From Isoetes taiwanensis (lineage: Eukaryota > Streptophyta > Lycopodiopsida > Isoetales > Isoetaceae): 64,000 bases of DNA. The notes beneath the pieces were generated by a model, which searched no databases, was not told the DNA's origin, and saw only the letters and a list, made by a program, of their open reading frames with translations. Shown one piece after another: positions 1-9,969 of the stretch (position 1 is the first letter of the stretch; each line of letters starts with the position of its first letter). The position numbers were made by a program, and so were the translations under genes. The stretch spans positions 3,771,461-3,835,460 of the forward strand of contig JAJEKV010000086.1 in NCBI GenBank assembly GCA_021234155.1, in the 5' to 3' direction.

Positions 1-148
1 TTATCGGGTCAACCTTGCTACAGTAACTGAGTCAATCCCTTAGCTACAGTGTTTCTGCTACAGTAATTCAATGGTTCATATTGATTTCATTATGAGTTAA
101 ATAAGTTGCCTTTGAATTATTGAGTTATATTTGTTGTCTTGATGGTAT

Positions 149-1029
149 TCACAAATTCATCAAGCAAACACTAGAAATAGATAGATTAGATTCTTTATTT
201 CTAACAGGGTTATTAGTGGCTTTATCTATGCCAGCCACATATAGATATTTATTGAGCCATTGGATACTTTTGCCAACTCTGTTATCATTTAAAGGAAACC
301 TTCTTGTATTATCCATCTTGCATTCCTTTTTGACTAGTTTACCAGCTTGGTCTAGAATAATGTCTTTAACAGCACATTTTTTCTCCTCTTCCACATTTGG
401 GAATGTATACTTATGAGCATCAAAGATGCAGTCCACAGTAGATATTAACTCCTTTTTGAACACTTCCCATTCCAGACATTTGTCGGGGATATGGTTCAAT
501 CCCAATTGCAGCATCTTCCTTAGCTATATATTCTGTATTACATCACAGTCGGTTGTTCTAATATGCCCTATGGTAGGATCTATACACTTTTTGAGTTGAG
601 GAATGGAGCATGGACATTCGCCATCACCTTCTTGTGCAAATATATAAAATGGCTTGTAGCATAAATCTCTCAAGTTCTCGGTGTATTTCCATGGGAACAT
701 AATATTCACTCTTGTACTGCCTAGCACTTTTACCATGGCATCATGGAATATTATAGGCAAACATATATTATCCAGTATCTTAGATAAGAACATGCAGTGG
801 ATAATCCTCTTCTTCTTTTTGGGAGCACTATCCGTTAGATGCAGCCTTCCGAGTCCATCTTTTTGTAAGTATTTGAATTTCTGTTATGTATAGAGACACG
901 AGTTATTAAAAGATATTCAGAGGATATATACTGTAACACAAGGGCTCTTGGTGGATATTGTGGATGGTATCCAAACCGGATATACCAGAACCTCTGGATG
1001 AAAAAGCCATCTGGCGATAGTAGATTCAT
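149..1029 (-). pseudogene. Retroelement relic, region upstream of a reverse transcriptase
   Basis: Three adjacent open stretches on the minus strand (835-1029, 524-793, 149-514) read as one broken coding region. The middle piece contains a C-x-C followed by a GHIRTTD segment. The last contains IDKATNN near its end. From memory, this order (CxC, GHI.T.D, then DKA.NN) occurs upstream of the catalytic domain in a group of reverse transcriptases that includes Penelope-like elements. No catalytic YxDD box lies in the window, because the reading direction runs off towards position 1. At least two stops or shifts separate the pieces, so it is not functional. It lies directly downstream, on the same strand, of the nucleocapsid-like relic, so a viral origin is the main alternative. 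The assignment is tentative. Confidence 0.4.
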
Positions 1030-1187
1030 AACTAATGAGCCACTATTTATTATTTAATGAGTCTAGTTAGATTATTCATCTTAAAATAGACATTCATGTA
1101 ATATAGCACGCAAATAGCATATCCAAAAGATCTCTATCTTAAATATTAGTATCAAGGAACCAATCATGTAGTACATGTTTCATACCC

Positions 1188-2835
1188 TTACACTCCATAG
1201 TTGAGTACTTGTGCTGTGTCCCCTGCTGCAACATGCTTCCTTTCTATATTGTTTTTGGTAACAGAATTGTCAATATTCCCCGGGGTACCAAGCCTTTCCA
1301 CAGTGGTACTATCAGACCGCTCCATTATCCCAGAATTGTCGGGGAGCATGGTAATCCTTGGGGGTGCATTAATTTTGAAGTTTGAGCCACCAGACATTGC
1401 TGACCTCCCTTGCTTGGAAATCTTATTGCTGCTAAAACTAGCAGTAGCAACTATCCCTTTTAGAAAATCAATGGGCTTGATTGTCTTTTCACAAACATCT
1501 GTCATAATACCCTTTGGAAGACCAATTTTAAGATCTGCACGTGGATTACTAACCATTTTCATTGTCATGTTGACCAGCATATTTCTGACCTCAATATACC
1601 CTATAAAAGCCAGCACGCCTGCTCTCAGTGTACCTTTGAGATAATTCCTAAATGCCACCATCTGTCCAGCAAAAGACATATTAGGGAACATGGTATCGAG
1701 GTTGTTCAGCATATACCATACTGCTTGGTTGAACCAGATCATGCTTTCATTACATTCTATGACAGCCCCATGGCAGCTCTACTTTTACCCCTGTTATCAC
1801 ATATGCATTTGAAATATGGGCATAACGTACGCCAAAGGCGTTTCAAATAAAAGTCATCCCTATCTATGTTGGCATAGGCCATATGACCTTTCTGACATAG
1901 AATCATGAGCTCACTTTTGTTGCACTGCTTATCAAAAAACCTGGTGTCGACGGGCAGCCTGATTTTTGTCATCTTCATTTTTTCCATCCTAACAGCAACA
2001 GCTTTTGTATTGTGTGCCTCTTTCTTGGAGATACCCCCTAGTATCATCCATGCTTCTTCACTAATTGGAGCCAGAGCCCCAAGATTCTTAGTCCGCCACA
2101 GAGCTTGATTACATAAAAGGCCCTGGCTTTCCACTAATCTTTCTGGAATAAGAGAGAACCTGAGACAATTTCTCAAAGTAATCTTGAGTTAATCCCTTTA
2201 TTTTGGTTATTTTGTGTTGCAGTAGGTTTCTGGAGTACAGCCTTGTCTCCTTCAGTTAAAAGGTCTACTCCAAATGGGTCATCAGTGTTGGTAGATTCCC
2301 TGGTAGAGTGCTTGGGCATATCAATCCTGATCTGCTCATTTTCTTTACCACGAGAATTTTTAATATTATTGACTTCTTCTAGAGCCGTGACCCCTAGAAT
2401 AAAATTCCTTGTACTAGTATCTTCCTTCATAGTGCACTCATAGATCATTTTAGGTAAACCATCATATAATTCAACAATAAATGGGTATACCTCTTCTTCT
2501 TTTTCAGATAGTTTGTTGATTTTAGGCAGTAATAGCAACCATTGGCTGAACCTGTGTAACAACAGAGATCTGATCGGGTGTACGTATTGCTTCCTTCTCC
2601 AGTACCAGTTCATGTACTTTCATGTTCCTGATACAGCAAATGATGGTCTATACTGCATTATTAGGACACTCGATCCTATTCTTGTCATAACCAATATCAC
2701 ATAAATGTTTATTCCAGGTAGGAGGAATGACTTCATACTCCACCTCATCATCAGCAGCATCTTGCAAATGACATGTGTCCAATGACTATAATGTTTGTTA
2801 GACTTTAAGCAAGATATAATAAAAGCAGCATGCAT
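1188..2835 (-). pseudogene. Nucleocapsid-like endogenous viral element (plant rhabdovirus/varicosavirus type)
   Basis: Four consecutive minus-strand open segments (2620-2835, 2173-2613, 1757-2176, 1188-1742) together give about 500 codons in nucleocapsid-like order. The third has AYANIDRDDFY followed by LKRLWRTLCPYF and a basic stretch with RGKSRAAMG. The fourth begins with an aromatic and Met-rich stretch around MLNNLDTMFPNMSFAGQMV and ends in a Ser/Thr-rich tail. These features recall nucleocapsid proteins of plant negative-strand RNA viruses of the rhabdovirus/varicosavirus group, a class known to leave nucleocapsid copies in plant chromosomes. Frame changes occur near 2613-2700, around 2175, and at 1742-1757 with stops between, so it is a fossil. 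Recognition is by motif memory only. A retroelement capsid gene is an alternative. Confidence 0.45.
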
Positions 2836-4495
2836 ACTAGATCTCTTTCCTAAGTTGCAGCTCAGGATGGCTTAAACACTCAAAACCAACAGGAAAGAAG
2901 GTAAATGACAACACCGGATATCTCCAATGTAGTGAACTATCTAAAAAAACCCAGTCTGAACTAGAAACCTAGACCAGACATCTGCCTTAGTCAATCCCTT
3001 GGCAGTATTATCACTCTACTAACTAGCATGAGCATCTCTAGCATAGTCTCATTTTACCCCTCATCATTATGTAGGCTATACACCTATGGACAACTGTAAA
3101 AATATTGTTAAATCACTGTATATCATTGTATGCTTACCTTTATATTCAGGTTTAACACCAACCTTGTTACTGATGAACTTGCATGATCATACTCATTTAA
3201 CTCTTTGCATATTGTAGTATCAGGTTTATAGTTCAATAACCCATTTCTAGCAAAGACATGATGCCATAGATCTTTCCAAGCTATATCTTATTAATTAAAC
3301 CAGCTTACATCCTTTCATACCATTTCTGTTGGATATTAATCATCTAAGAGTTATCTTCCTTTAGTTGTGAAGAAGCCTCTATATTATAGACCAAAGTGGG
3401 CGAATCCATATTTTGATCCTGGGTTTCCTGCCTATAGCCATAAATATTTCCTGTATTTGATGATTAAGGGCTACAAGCCTTCATTGGCAGCAAACCAGAT
3501 ATATCAGAACTTGCATCAACACAAATATTCAAATATGTTTGCATGATATGGTATTGTCCTACCAATACCATTCTATAAATATTATGCAAACTAATCAACC
3601 ACACCATGAGTCTGATGTTTGTAAGCCATAATTATATTTCTACATTCATATGTGCCTTAGGCATCTCAGAATTGTACTGCCTCTCAAAATTATAGTTATA
3701 AACTTCAACATAAAGCTTGTATTCCTATATCTAGAAGTATTAAAGTATCTTAGACCAAGTTTTAAAACCATAATTATAAGATATAAGAACCCTGATATTT
3801 TGTCCAGCCAATGTATTGTAGTAGAATAAAGCTTGTTGTTATGTCATCCTTGGAGCCTTATCCACCAATGAAGCCAAATCCAGCTAATAAAGCAAAGGAG
3901 ACAATGAGAAGGAAACCCCGTACCTGCAGCCAATCAGTACCCTGTTAGCATTAGCATGGTAGCAGGGCAAGGGCCAAAAGGTACTTTGGAGTTTTCAGCT
4001 CATCGTTGATTGCCCATTGTCCCTTTTGCCCTATTAGTAGGTTTTGGCGAGAATATAAAATATAAATCTGAAATATGTAATTGTAAAGCCACTAACTACA
4101 ATAATATAATGCATATGCATATGCCCAATCCATATAGGATCAGACCAGATAGTACGAATAGATATCTAATTATAACAATATAGTTTAAACACTTAGAGCG
4201 CTTTTTAACAGTGTATACTAAAATGTAAAAACATCTCAGCATGATAATCCTTAGTCTAAATGCATCTGTAGGACTATACAGGGCATATTTTCACTGCCCT
4301 ATGCAATTATTTGTTTTGTAATATGATCAAATGAAGACGATAGAGGATAACTTTGTTTCCTAGGCTCTTATATTATATTAATTCATATTGCTAATTCCAG
4401 AATCTTTCTAAGCACGCTTGCTATCCGAAATACTTGATGGGAAGACTGGAATCTCTCATGTTTTGTAGTAAAAATTAAACCTTAAATCTATAAAA
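2836..4495. other. AT-rich intergenic stretch with one short open frame
   Basis: No gene is supported. The one notable item is an uninterrupted plus-strand frame from about 3350 to 3546, rich in Pro, Tyr and Lys (KKPLYYRPKWANPYF at its start) and ending in TGA. It has no clear start, splice sites or recognised family. It may be a captured coding fragment or chance. Confidence 0.3.
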
Positions 4496-4807
4496 CTAAA
4501 TGGAAACCTGATCAAAGTCCGGATCATCATCCAAATCTTGAGTGTCCTGGACTCTACGAGCGGTTTGATATTCATCTAGGTGCCTTTTGTCAGACTGTTT
4601 AGAACCTCTTTGATATCCCACTCTGTCATCTCTGAAACTGCTACCTCTTCTTTGGCCATAACCTTCTCTAGCAACTCTAGAATCCATGCCGATATCCGGC
4701 TTATCGTCCTTCAAAGTATATGCCTCGAACTCCAGCTTCAAATCAGCAAGTAACAGTTCACTATTCTCTGAACTGGAGGTAGAGCAAGCATCCGAATCGT
4801 AGCCCAT
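4496..4807 (-). CDS. Small Ser/Asp-rich open frame of unknown function
   Basis: A 103-codon frame starts at an ATG at 4807. Its N-terminal third is acidic and Ser-rich (DACSTSSSENSE). The middle is Arg/Gly/Asp-rich with EGYGQRRGSSFRDDR, and the C-terminus is acidic (DDDPDFD). The composition suggests a disordered protein or the disordered end of a larger one. It is on the same strand as the nucleocapsid-like relic but 1.7 kb upstream, with no open frame linking them. I do not recognise a family. It could be an exon of a host gene, part of the viral relic, or chance. Confidence 0.3.
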   Translation of the reverse strand: MGYDSDACSTSSSENSELLLADLKLEFEAYTLKDDKPDIGMDSRVAREGYGQRRGSSFRDDRVGYQRGSKQSDKRHLDEYQTARRVQDTQDLDDDPDFDQVSI

Positions 4808-5273
4808 AATGTGGGTGCTTATATCAAAGATATCAAGGAGATCTGTGTAAGATTTAAAGTCTGGTTATGTGCCCTTTACCACCGTATCCGGCCTCCATTA
4901 TTAAATGCAAACCCTATTATAGGGTTAATATTTATGTTCTCTTGGTAAATGTATATAAAGGTCCTATACCATGTAGCAAGTGATAACCTTGGGACATCAT
5001 TTAAGCCTATATGCTTATATCAAGGCCCCCAATTTCTATTGAACTATACTTTATATATTCATAACAATTATGATGTTATCTAAGTGTTTTACCAAGAAGA
5101 TCACTTCTGTGTCAAGTTAGTATCATCTAGAAATTTTGTCTTCAAAAGAAAGTATGCAAAACGGACCTACATCCTTGTAAGGCCGAATTTGATCTTCTGT
5201 CAGACCCAAATAATTTGAGGAAAAAGTCCATCCATTCTTCTTGATCAGTGGATTCTCCCGTGCACCGAAATTC
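4808..5273. other. Intergenic, nothing identified
   Basis: AT-rich sequence without an open frame, repeat or RNA gene that I can support. It ends at the target-site duplication of the neighbouring retroposed unit. Confidence 0.5.
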
Positions 5274-6875
5274 TTCCCTAGCACAATTTTTTTTTTTTTT
5301 TTTTTTTTTTGAGGGTAAGAAATTTTTTGATTAATATAAAAATGGTACACGACCTTCTTGTGGGCTCCACAATAGGCCAGATAGGAAGTATAATAAGCAC
5401 ATGGTCACCAGATAGAAAAAATTAATTCAGAAAAACAAGACAGATATCAGCCTAAACGCCAATATATGATGATGTCCTCAATCCTTCCATATAGTAACAG
5501 GAAAATATGTATCTCTCCACTCTTCCCATTCAGTACTAGAGGGCATGGCCCTCTTCTATCCATTGCAGGTACTATGGAAAGTCTGTTGCATTAGTAGAGC
5601 CCTACTATAAATGATACCTCCAAACCATGAAGCACACTCCCGAAAGATATGTCTAGAAGCACAGATTTTTCAGCCTGGAGACCCTGCGCAAGAAATGCAC
5701 TCTCAAAATTCCCCTGTCTTCTCCTATCTCTAGTACTATTGAAGGTGTAATCCCTTTCCATGAGCATATCTCAGCCACCCTGAAGCACCACCCGAAGTAT
5801 TTCAGCAGAGATAAACCTGTGTACTAAGGAGAACTGATCTCCATCTTCCCATAGAAAGAATACTATGAGTGGCGCTCCAAGAGCGTACTTCCAACACAAG
5901 GTTCCCATGCAACCACCTCAACCTCTTCCCTGTCACAGAGCTACTATGGGCCATGGCATGTTTCCATGAACAAGCTGAGGAAGAAAAACACATATTACCT
6001 GCAACCACATGTACTCCAAGAGGGTGCGTTTAGCTTTCCTAGAAGGCATCACCACAGATTGGCTTCAAGCATGATACTGCAACCCCAAAGAGCTATAACT
6101 GCCCACATCAAGTCAGACAAAAGCTATGGTAAATGTACACAAAATCACAGGCCTCCCGTCCTCTAATCCTGCTTTCATAAACCCTCTTCTCTGCCTTGCC
6201 TAGACAACCATATCTCCCTCTCCAGCTGGGATAGAGTAGGGGAAAATGCCCACAAACAGCATTAAGGCAAGCAACAACACAGAAGATCTGAAAGCCATTT
6301 AGCTGATGCCCAAGGAAATGATCAAAAACCATGACTGAAGACTGCAGTGAGTGCAGCCTTTACCGCAGTGAGTGCGGCTCCTCATTGCATAAGTGCAATA
6401 AACGAGGTCAAAACTTAAGCCATCTCCAATGCACAAACCAATGGAATGACTTTACAAATCTGAAAAACCAAGCCTAAATAACTATCGGTGTGCCCTAGCA
6501 TCAGCATAAAGATGAGATTTTGATAACCAAAATCTATGGAGCTCAAGCTATCTGCTAGCATAGCTCTATCTAAACCAAAAAACACAGAGCAAATGCTTGA
6601 AATAATCTCTAACCAGATCAAAACTTGTTGCAAGAAAGACACAGAGCTGGAAATAGCGGCCATATCCCCAATCTATCCTCTGTTGCAGCAAGCAGAATTG
6701 AAAGGGAAAGAGAGCACCTTACCATCTGCCACGGTTTTGGGAGGATAGAAACAGCGAAGCTGCTCTTCCAGCAGCAGATCCACAAACGTTTTTGCCTGTG
6801 GTCGGGCGGCCGCTGCCGCCGCCCTAGTTAGGGCGCAACATCGTTTCCCCCAACACTTTTTTCCCTAGCACAATT
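5274..6875 (-). mobile_element. Retroposed unit with poly(A) and 15-bp target-site duplication
   Basis: A poly(T) run at about 5287-5310 is the minus-strand poly(A) tail. TTCCCTAGCACAATT occurs just outside it (5274-5288) and again at 6861-6875, immediately beyond the GC-rich far end of the unit, giving a 15-bp target duplication. This is the signature of LINE-machinery insertion, with the element reading from about 6860 down to 5289 (about 1.57 kb). The 5' end is GC-rich (GGCGGCGGCAGCGGCC on the minus strand). Around 5640-5720 the minus strand reads a degraded C-x2-C...HIFREC string like the zinc-binding domain at the end of plant L1 reverse transcriptases. The best reading is a decayed or internally deleted L1-type LINE. 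A processed pseudogene is possible. Confidence 0.65.
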
Positions 6876-6941
6876 CTCTCGTCTATCAAATTTTAAATTC
6901 TCTCGGGCGGGCGGTGGTGGTTGAAGCAACGCATATGAAAT

Positions 6942-7118
6942 ATGTTCTTCAATGGTTGTCAACCGCCACATAAGCATTTGACCCCAGCCCTTGCTGAGCT
7001 GTACGCATGGGATGCTCCTAGAAGGAATATTCCTCAATATATTCCCCCATCCAACGTTTGGCGAGTTCCATCAATTAATCTTAGAGACTACAGACTCCAT
7101 TCGGGCATTAGTCGTTGA
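6942..7118 (+). pseudogene. Peptide-coding fragment, inverted partner of 7397-7648
   Basis: This 58-codon frame begins MFFNGCQPPHKHLTPALAEL and continues with a YAWDAP...NIPQYIP stretch. The minus strand at 7397-7648 encodes a close relative, MFFNGCQTP then HKRLTPSLAEVYAWDAS...NIPQYIPQSN. The two copies share most residues over about 40 codons but lie head to head. Conservation at the amino-acid level suggests a duplicated coding segment, not a non-coding foldback. The family is not recognised. Neither copy has obvious introns or a full-length protein, so both are probably gene fragments carried by a transposon. Confidence 0.4.
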
Positions 7119-7396
7119 TGTTTAGATGCAAATGGGGTTTGTAGTTGAGTAAAATTTTGAAAGTAAAATCCCTTAGATGGAATAGGCATAGACAAAGCTA
7201 GCATCATTGAACATCAAATCATTGAGAATAGAAAATTATCAATATCATTAGAATATATGGAGAGAAGCACATACAAATCCATATTAGTTAGCATATTTAA
7301 AGTAAAATGGGACAAAAATAAAGGGCAAAGAAAATGCGCTTTCAAGAACATAGAACACGTGCACCTATAATGACAAACATTATGTTTTAGAAAAAA

Positions 7397-7648
7397 CTAG
7401 GTTATAAATTCAAAAAATATCGAAGCAGCCAAATAAGAATTGAATTGGATTTTATTTTCCATGGAGACTACATTTCTCTTGTGATAATGGTTGATGGAAC
7501 CTGTAGCAATTTCCCAGCCGTTGGATTGGGGAATATACTGAGGAATATTCCCTCTAGAAGCATCCCATGCGTACACCTCAGCAAGGGATGGGGTCAAACG
7601 CTTATGTGGTCCTATTCCTAATGGTGTTTGACAACCATTGAAGAACAT
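7397..7648 (-). pseudogene. Peptide-coding fragment, inverted partner of 6942-7118
   Basis: An 83-codon minus-strand frame from an ATG at 7648. It shares MFFNGCQ, LTP.LAE, YAWDA and NIPQYIP blocks with the plus-strand copy at 6942-7118 but has about five extra residues (LGIGP) near the start. After the shared block it continues into a different C-terminus. DNA identity between the arms covers roughly 6930-7065 and 7525-7657, so this stretch is also an inverted repeat with a loop of about 460 bases. No function is assigned. Confidence 0.4.
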
Positions 7649-7659
7649 ATTTCATATGC

Positions 7660-8236
7660 CTTGACTGGAAATTAGCAACATGCTAATTTGGCAATTCAAT
7701 CCCCAATAATAAGGAGATGCCACATAAAGCCAATTTTATATATGGTGCCACAGCTTGTGGATCACGCCCAAAAAGTCTCCAGTCTATATTAAGAGCTTAA
7801 TCACGCCCAAATAATCTGCATTCTACATCAGCGCCATCATTTTCTTACAGTCGACTTTGCCACAGCATCAACATTCTATCTGCAGGTCATAAGAATAGAA
7901 AGCAATACACAGGCTTGGGGATTGGAACCCCCTGCGCATTGCGCAGATCACAGCTTGGCCGCCCTTAAAGGGCAGGGGCTAATCCCTTGCAAGTGCACAT
8001 GCATAAATACAGCCATTCTCCCTCCCTTTTTATTTTCTTTTTTTCAAATCACTATTCTCATGCAAGCAATGCAAGCAATGAAAGCCAATCAGACATCCAA
8101 TCCTTTCGTTTCCCAATCAAACAAAGCTTTTTTTTTTTTGGAATTTTCAAATACATGAACAGTTCAGAGGCATATTTTTCAGATTTCATACTTTTTTTTT
8201 CTTCACAACAATGCAACAGACCTCCACACAAATAAC
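7660..8236. other. Intergenic
   Basis: AT-rich sequence with short T runs at 8130-8140 and 8191-8199. Open frames here are short and low-complexity. I see no supported feature. Confidence 0.5.
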
Positions 8237-8797
8237 TCAAGAAAGATTCAACACAAGAAAGCAATAAAAGAAAGCAGTACCTATCATGATAGTATTATGC
8301 TGCTTCGCCATCGCATCAATGCGCCTCAACTCCCTAACCAGAAGAGCCCTTGCCAAGTTCATATGTGCCCGCATATGCTGGCGCTCAGCTTGGCATACCT
8401 CCACCTCCTCCCACTCCACGTGTGCAACTGCATCCTCTAAGGCTGCAAACAAACACCCGAGTTGCATCCTGAATACATGAACAGAGGCTGCCACAGACTC
8501 GTCCAGCCTATTGATGTTCACAACAGATTGAACCACCTCCAAGGCCGCCTGCACTCTTTCTCCATTTGGAGAGAAGACAAAGGGAGAGGGCATGGCATTA
8601 TGTATGACATCCCTGAGTGCAGGAGGCCTCACAGGAAGTGATGGTGAGGCATCCTTATCACTAGTAAGATCAATTACCTAATTACCATGGGCTGCACCAC
8701 CCCCCACAACACCCACATGGCTTATGACATTGGAAGCCCCAGGCTGGCCCCCAACAACAGCCCTAAACATGCTCCCATTACCAACCTCCATCTCTAA
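8237..8797 (-). pseudogene. Degraded coding region of unknown family
   Basis: On the minus strand a continuous frame runs from an ATG at about 8791 to 8237, interrupted by one in-frame TAG near 8677. The part before the stop is Gly/Val-rich. The part after it starts VIDLTSDKDASPSLPVRPP and becomes a likely helix with LQLGC-type leucines, AHVEWEEVEV and ARALLVRELRRIDAM, suggestive of a coiled coil. A possible 5' splice site (ATAG then GTACTGC) lies at about 8281, so the helical part may be an exon. It is not recognised. It could be a dead host gene or a transposon gene. Confidence 0.35.
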
Positions 8798-8906
8798 ACC
8801 AGGCATTGTAAAAAAAAACATGATCAATCAAAGAATAAATATTTACAAATAGGCCAAAATTGTCTCCACTCATCCAACTGCCATTGTATAGTCTGTTGTA
8901 TTTTAA

Positions 8907-9045
8907 GAATGAGAATGAGAATGATTTTTTATCGTCCACTGAGGCCAATCGGCCTATGGGACCCATTAAGGAGCGCTGACAAACTTATTCTTGTCCTGTT
9001 AAAACCCCTCAGAAGGGTTTTCGAGGGAAAACCGTGGGCGGCAAA
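8907..9045 (-). repeat. Dispersed repeat family D, copy 1
   Basis: Read on the minus strand this segment has GGTTTTCCCTCGAAAACC, then GGGGTTTT, then a GACAGGA-type block, then CCCATAGGCCGATTGG, then GTGGACGATAAAAA and a CATTCT run. The same ordered blocks occur at 17440-17568 (-), 43731-43871 (+) and partly at 38008-38085 (+). It therefore belongs to a short dispersed repeat of about 140 bp, possibly the end of a retroelement LTR or a non-autonomous element. Confidence 0.6.
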
Positions 9046-9057
9046 TAAGAATGTTTG

Positions 9058-9830
9058 TCAAACCGCATAAGTATACATCAATGTATATATACATGTCAAG
9101 TGTGTGCCCGAGGACATAGGCGATCTCGCATGTCCATAACCTCCTCGAAGGTATGATCCCAAAGACCCGCACGGATGTCGTGGCTCAATGTCACATGTAA
9201 TGGTGGCCATGCCCGACCAACTCAAAGATAGCGGCGTCCCTAATTTGATCATATCTTTGGGCAACTCAAGGGTATGAGATTCATCCTCAATGACTCCCAT
9301 TTGGCGGCATTGACAGAGCTCCGCCCCGCATGGCTCACCAATCCATCTCACTTTGTCTCAATTCAAGATGATGTGCCCCCGCGCGAATGGAGGCAATGAG
9401 TCTCGCGCCTTTTCATGGGCAAGTGGGTACACGTAGCATTAAGGGCCTCGCTTCCAATGTGGGATTTATGTGGCGCCGATAGTGTCTTTGTCTTGACATG
9501 TTCAAGGGCATTGGCATCCCAAAGCTTGCCGAGGAAGCAAAAGCCAAGATATTGCCTCAAGCTATGGCGATGCGCCTCTGTTTGCATATGTATGCACCTG
9601 CTCTCGCACATTCCATCTAGCCAACCATTGAGCTCTTTTCCTCCAAGAGGGGCCTTGAGGGCCATGTGGCCCCATTGCCATGATATAAGCTAGTTTAGGG
9701 AGACAAGCATCGTCCATATTGACCACCTTCTGAAAATAGACAATGTGGCGATGAAGGGCCGCCCTCTGAAGAGGCAAGAATCTTGTCTTCTGCAGTAGAA
9801 TTTGATATGGGAGGCATATCAACAATTATA
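9058..9830 (-). mobile_element. LINE family 2 fragment (end of reverse transcriptase ORF)
   Basis: Minus-strand frames 9562-9825 and 9058-9351 match, block by block, the plus-strand LINE at 40430-42130. HRHIVYFQKVVNMDDACLPKLAYIMAM here corresponds to a HHLIYFHKLVSMGNACVPNLAYTMAM-type stretch there (longest exact runs are shorter). ELCQCRQMGVIEDESH corresponds to MLCWCRLLGVIEHDCH. The second block is the C-x-C...G.IEDE.H motif found at the C-terminus of several plant non-LTR retrotransposon proteins. The reverse-transcriptase core is missing, and frame breaks separate the two blocks. It is a 5'-truncated, inactive copy just upstream of the JmjC gene and transcribed divergently from it. Confidence 0.6.
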
Positions 9831-9969
9831 TAACAATTGGCTCAGGCCTATACTCATCATCTTGCCCCTCAACAAACGAAAACACATCCTCGTGAAATCC
9901 CCTCGTGCAAGCACCTTGTTTTGCACGCAGGTATCTGTTAAACCCTAACTTACAAAACCCTTACTTACT

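Noticed and set aside
5123-5350. Lys-run protein (KKKKKKKK) on the minus strand
   Set aside because: The Lys run is the poly(A) tail of a retroposed unit read as codons.
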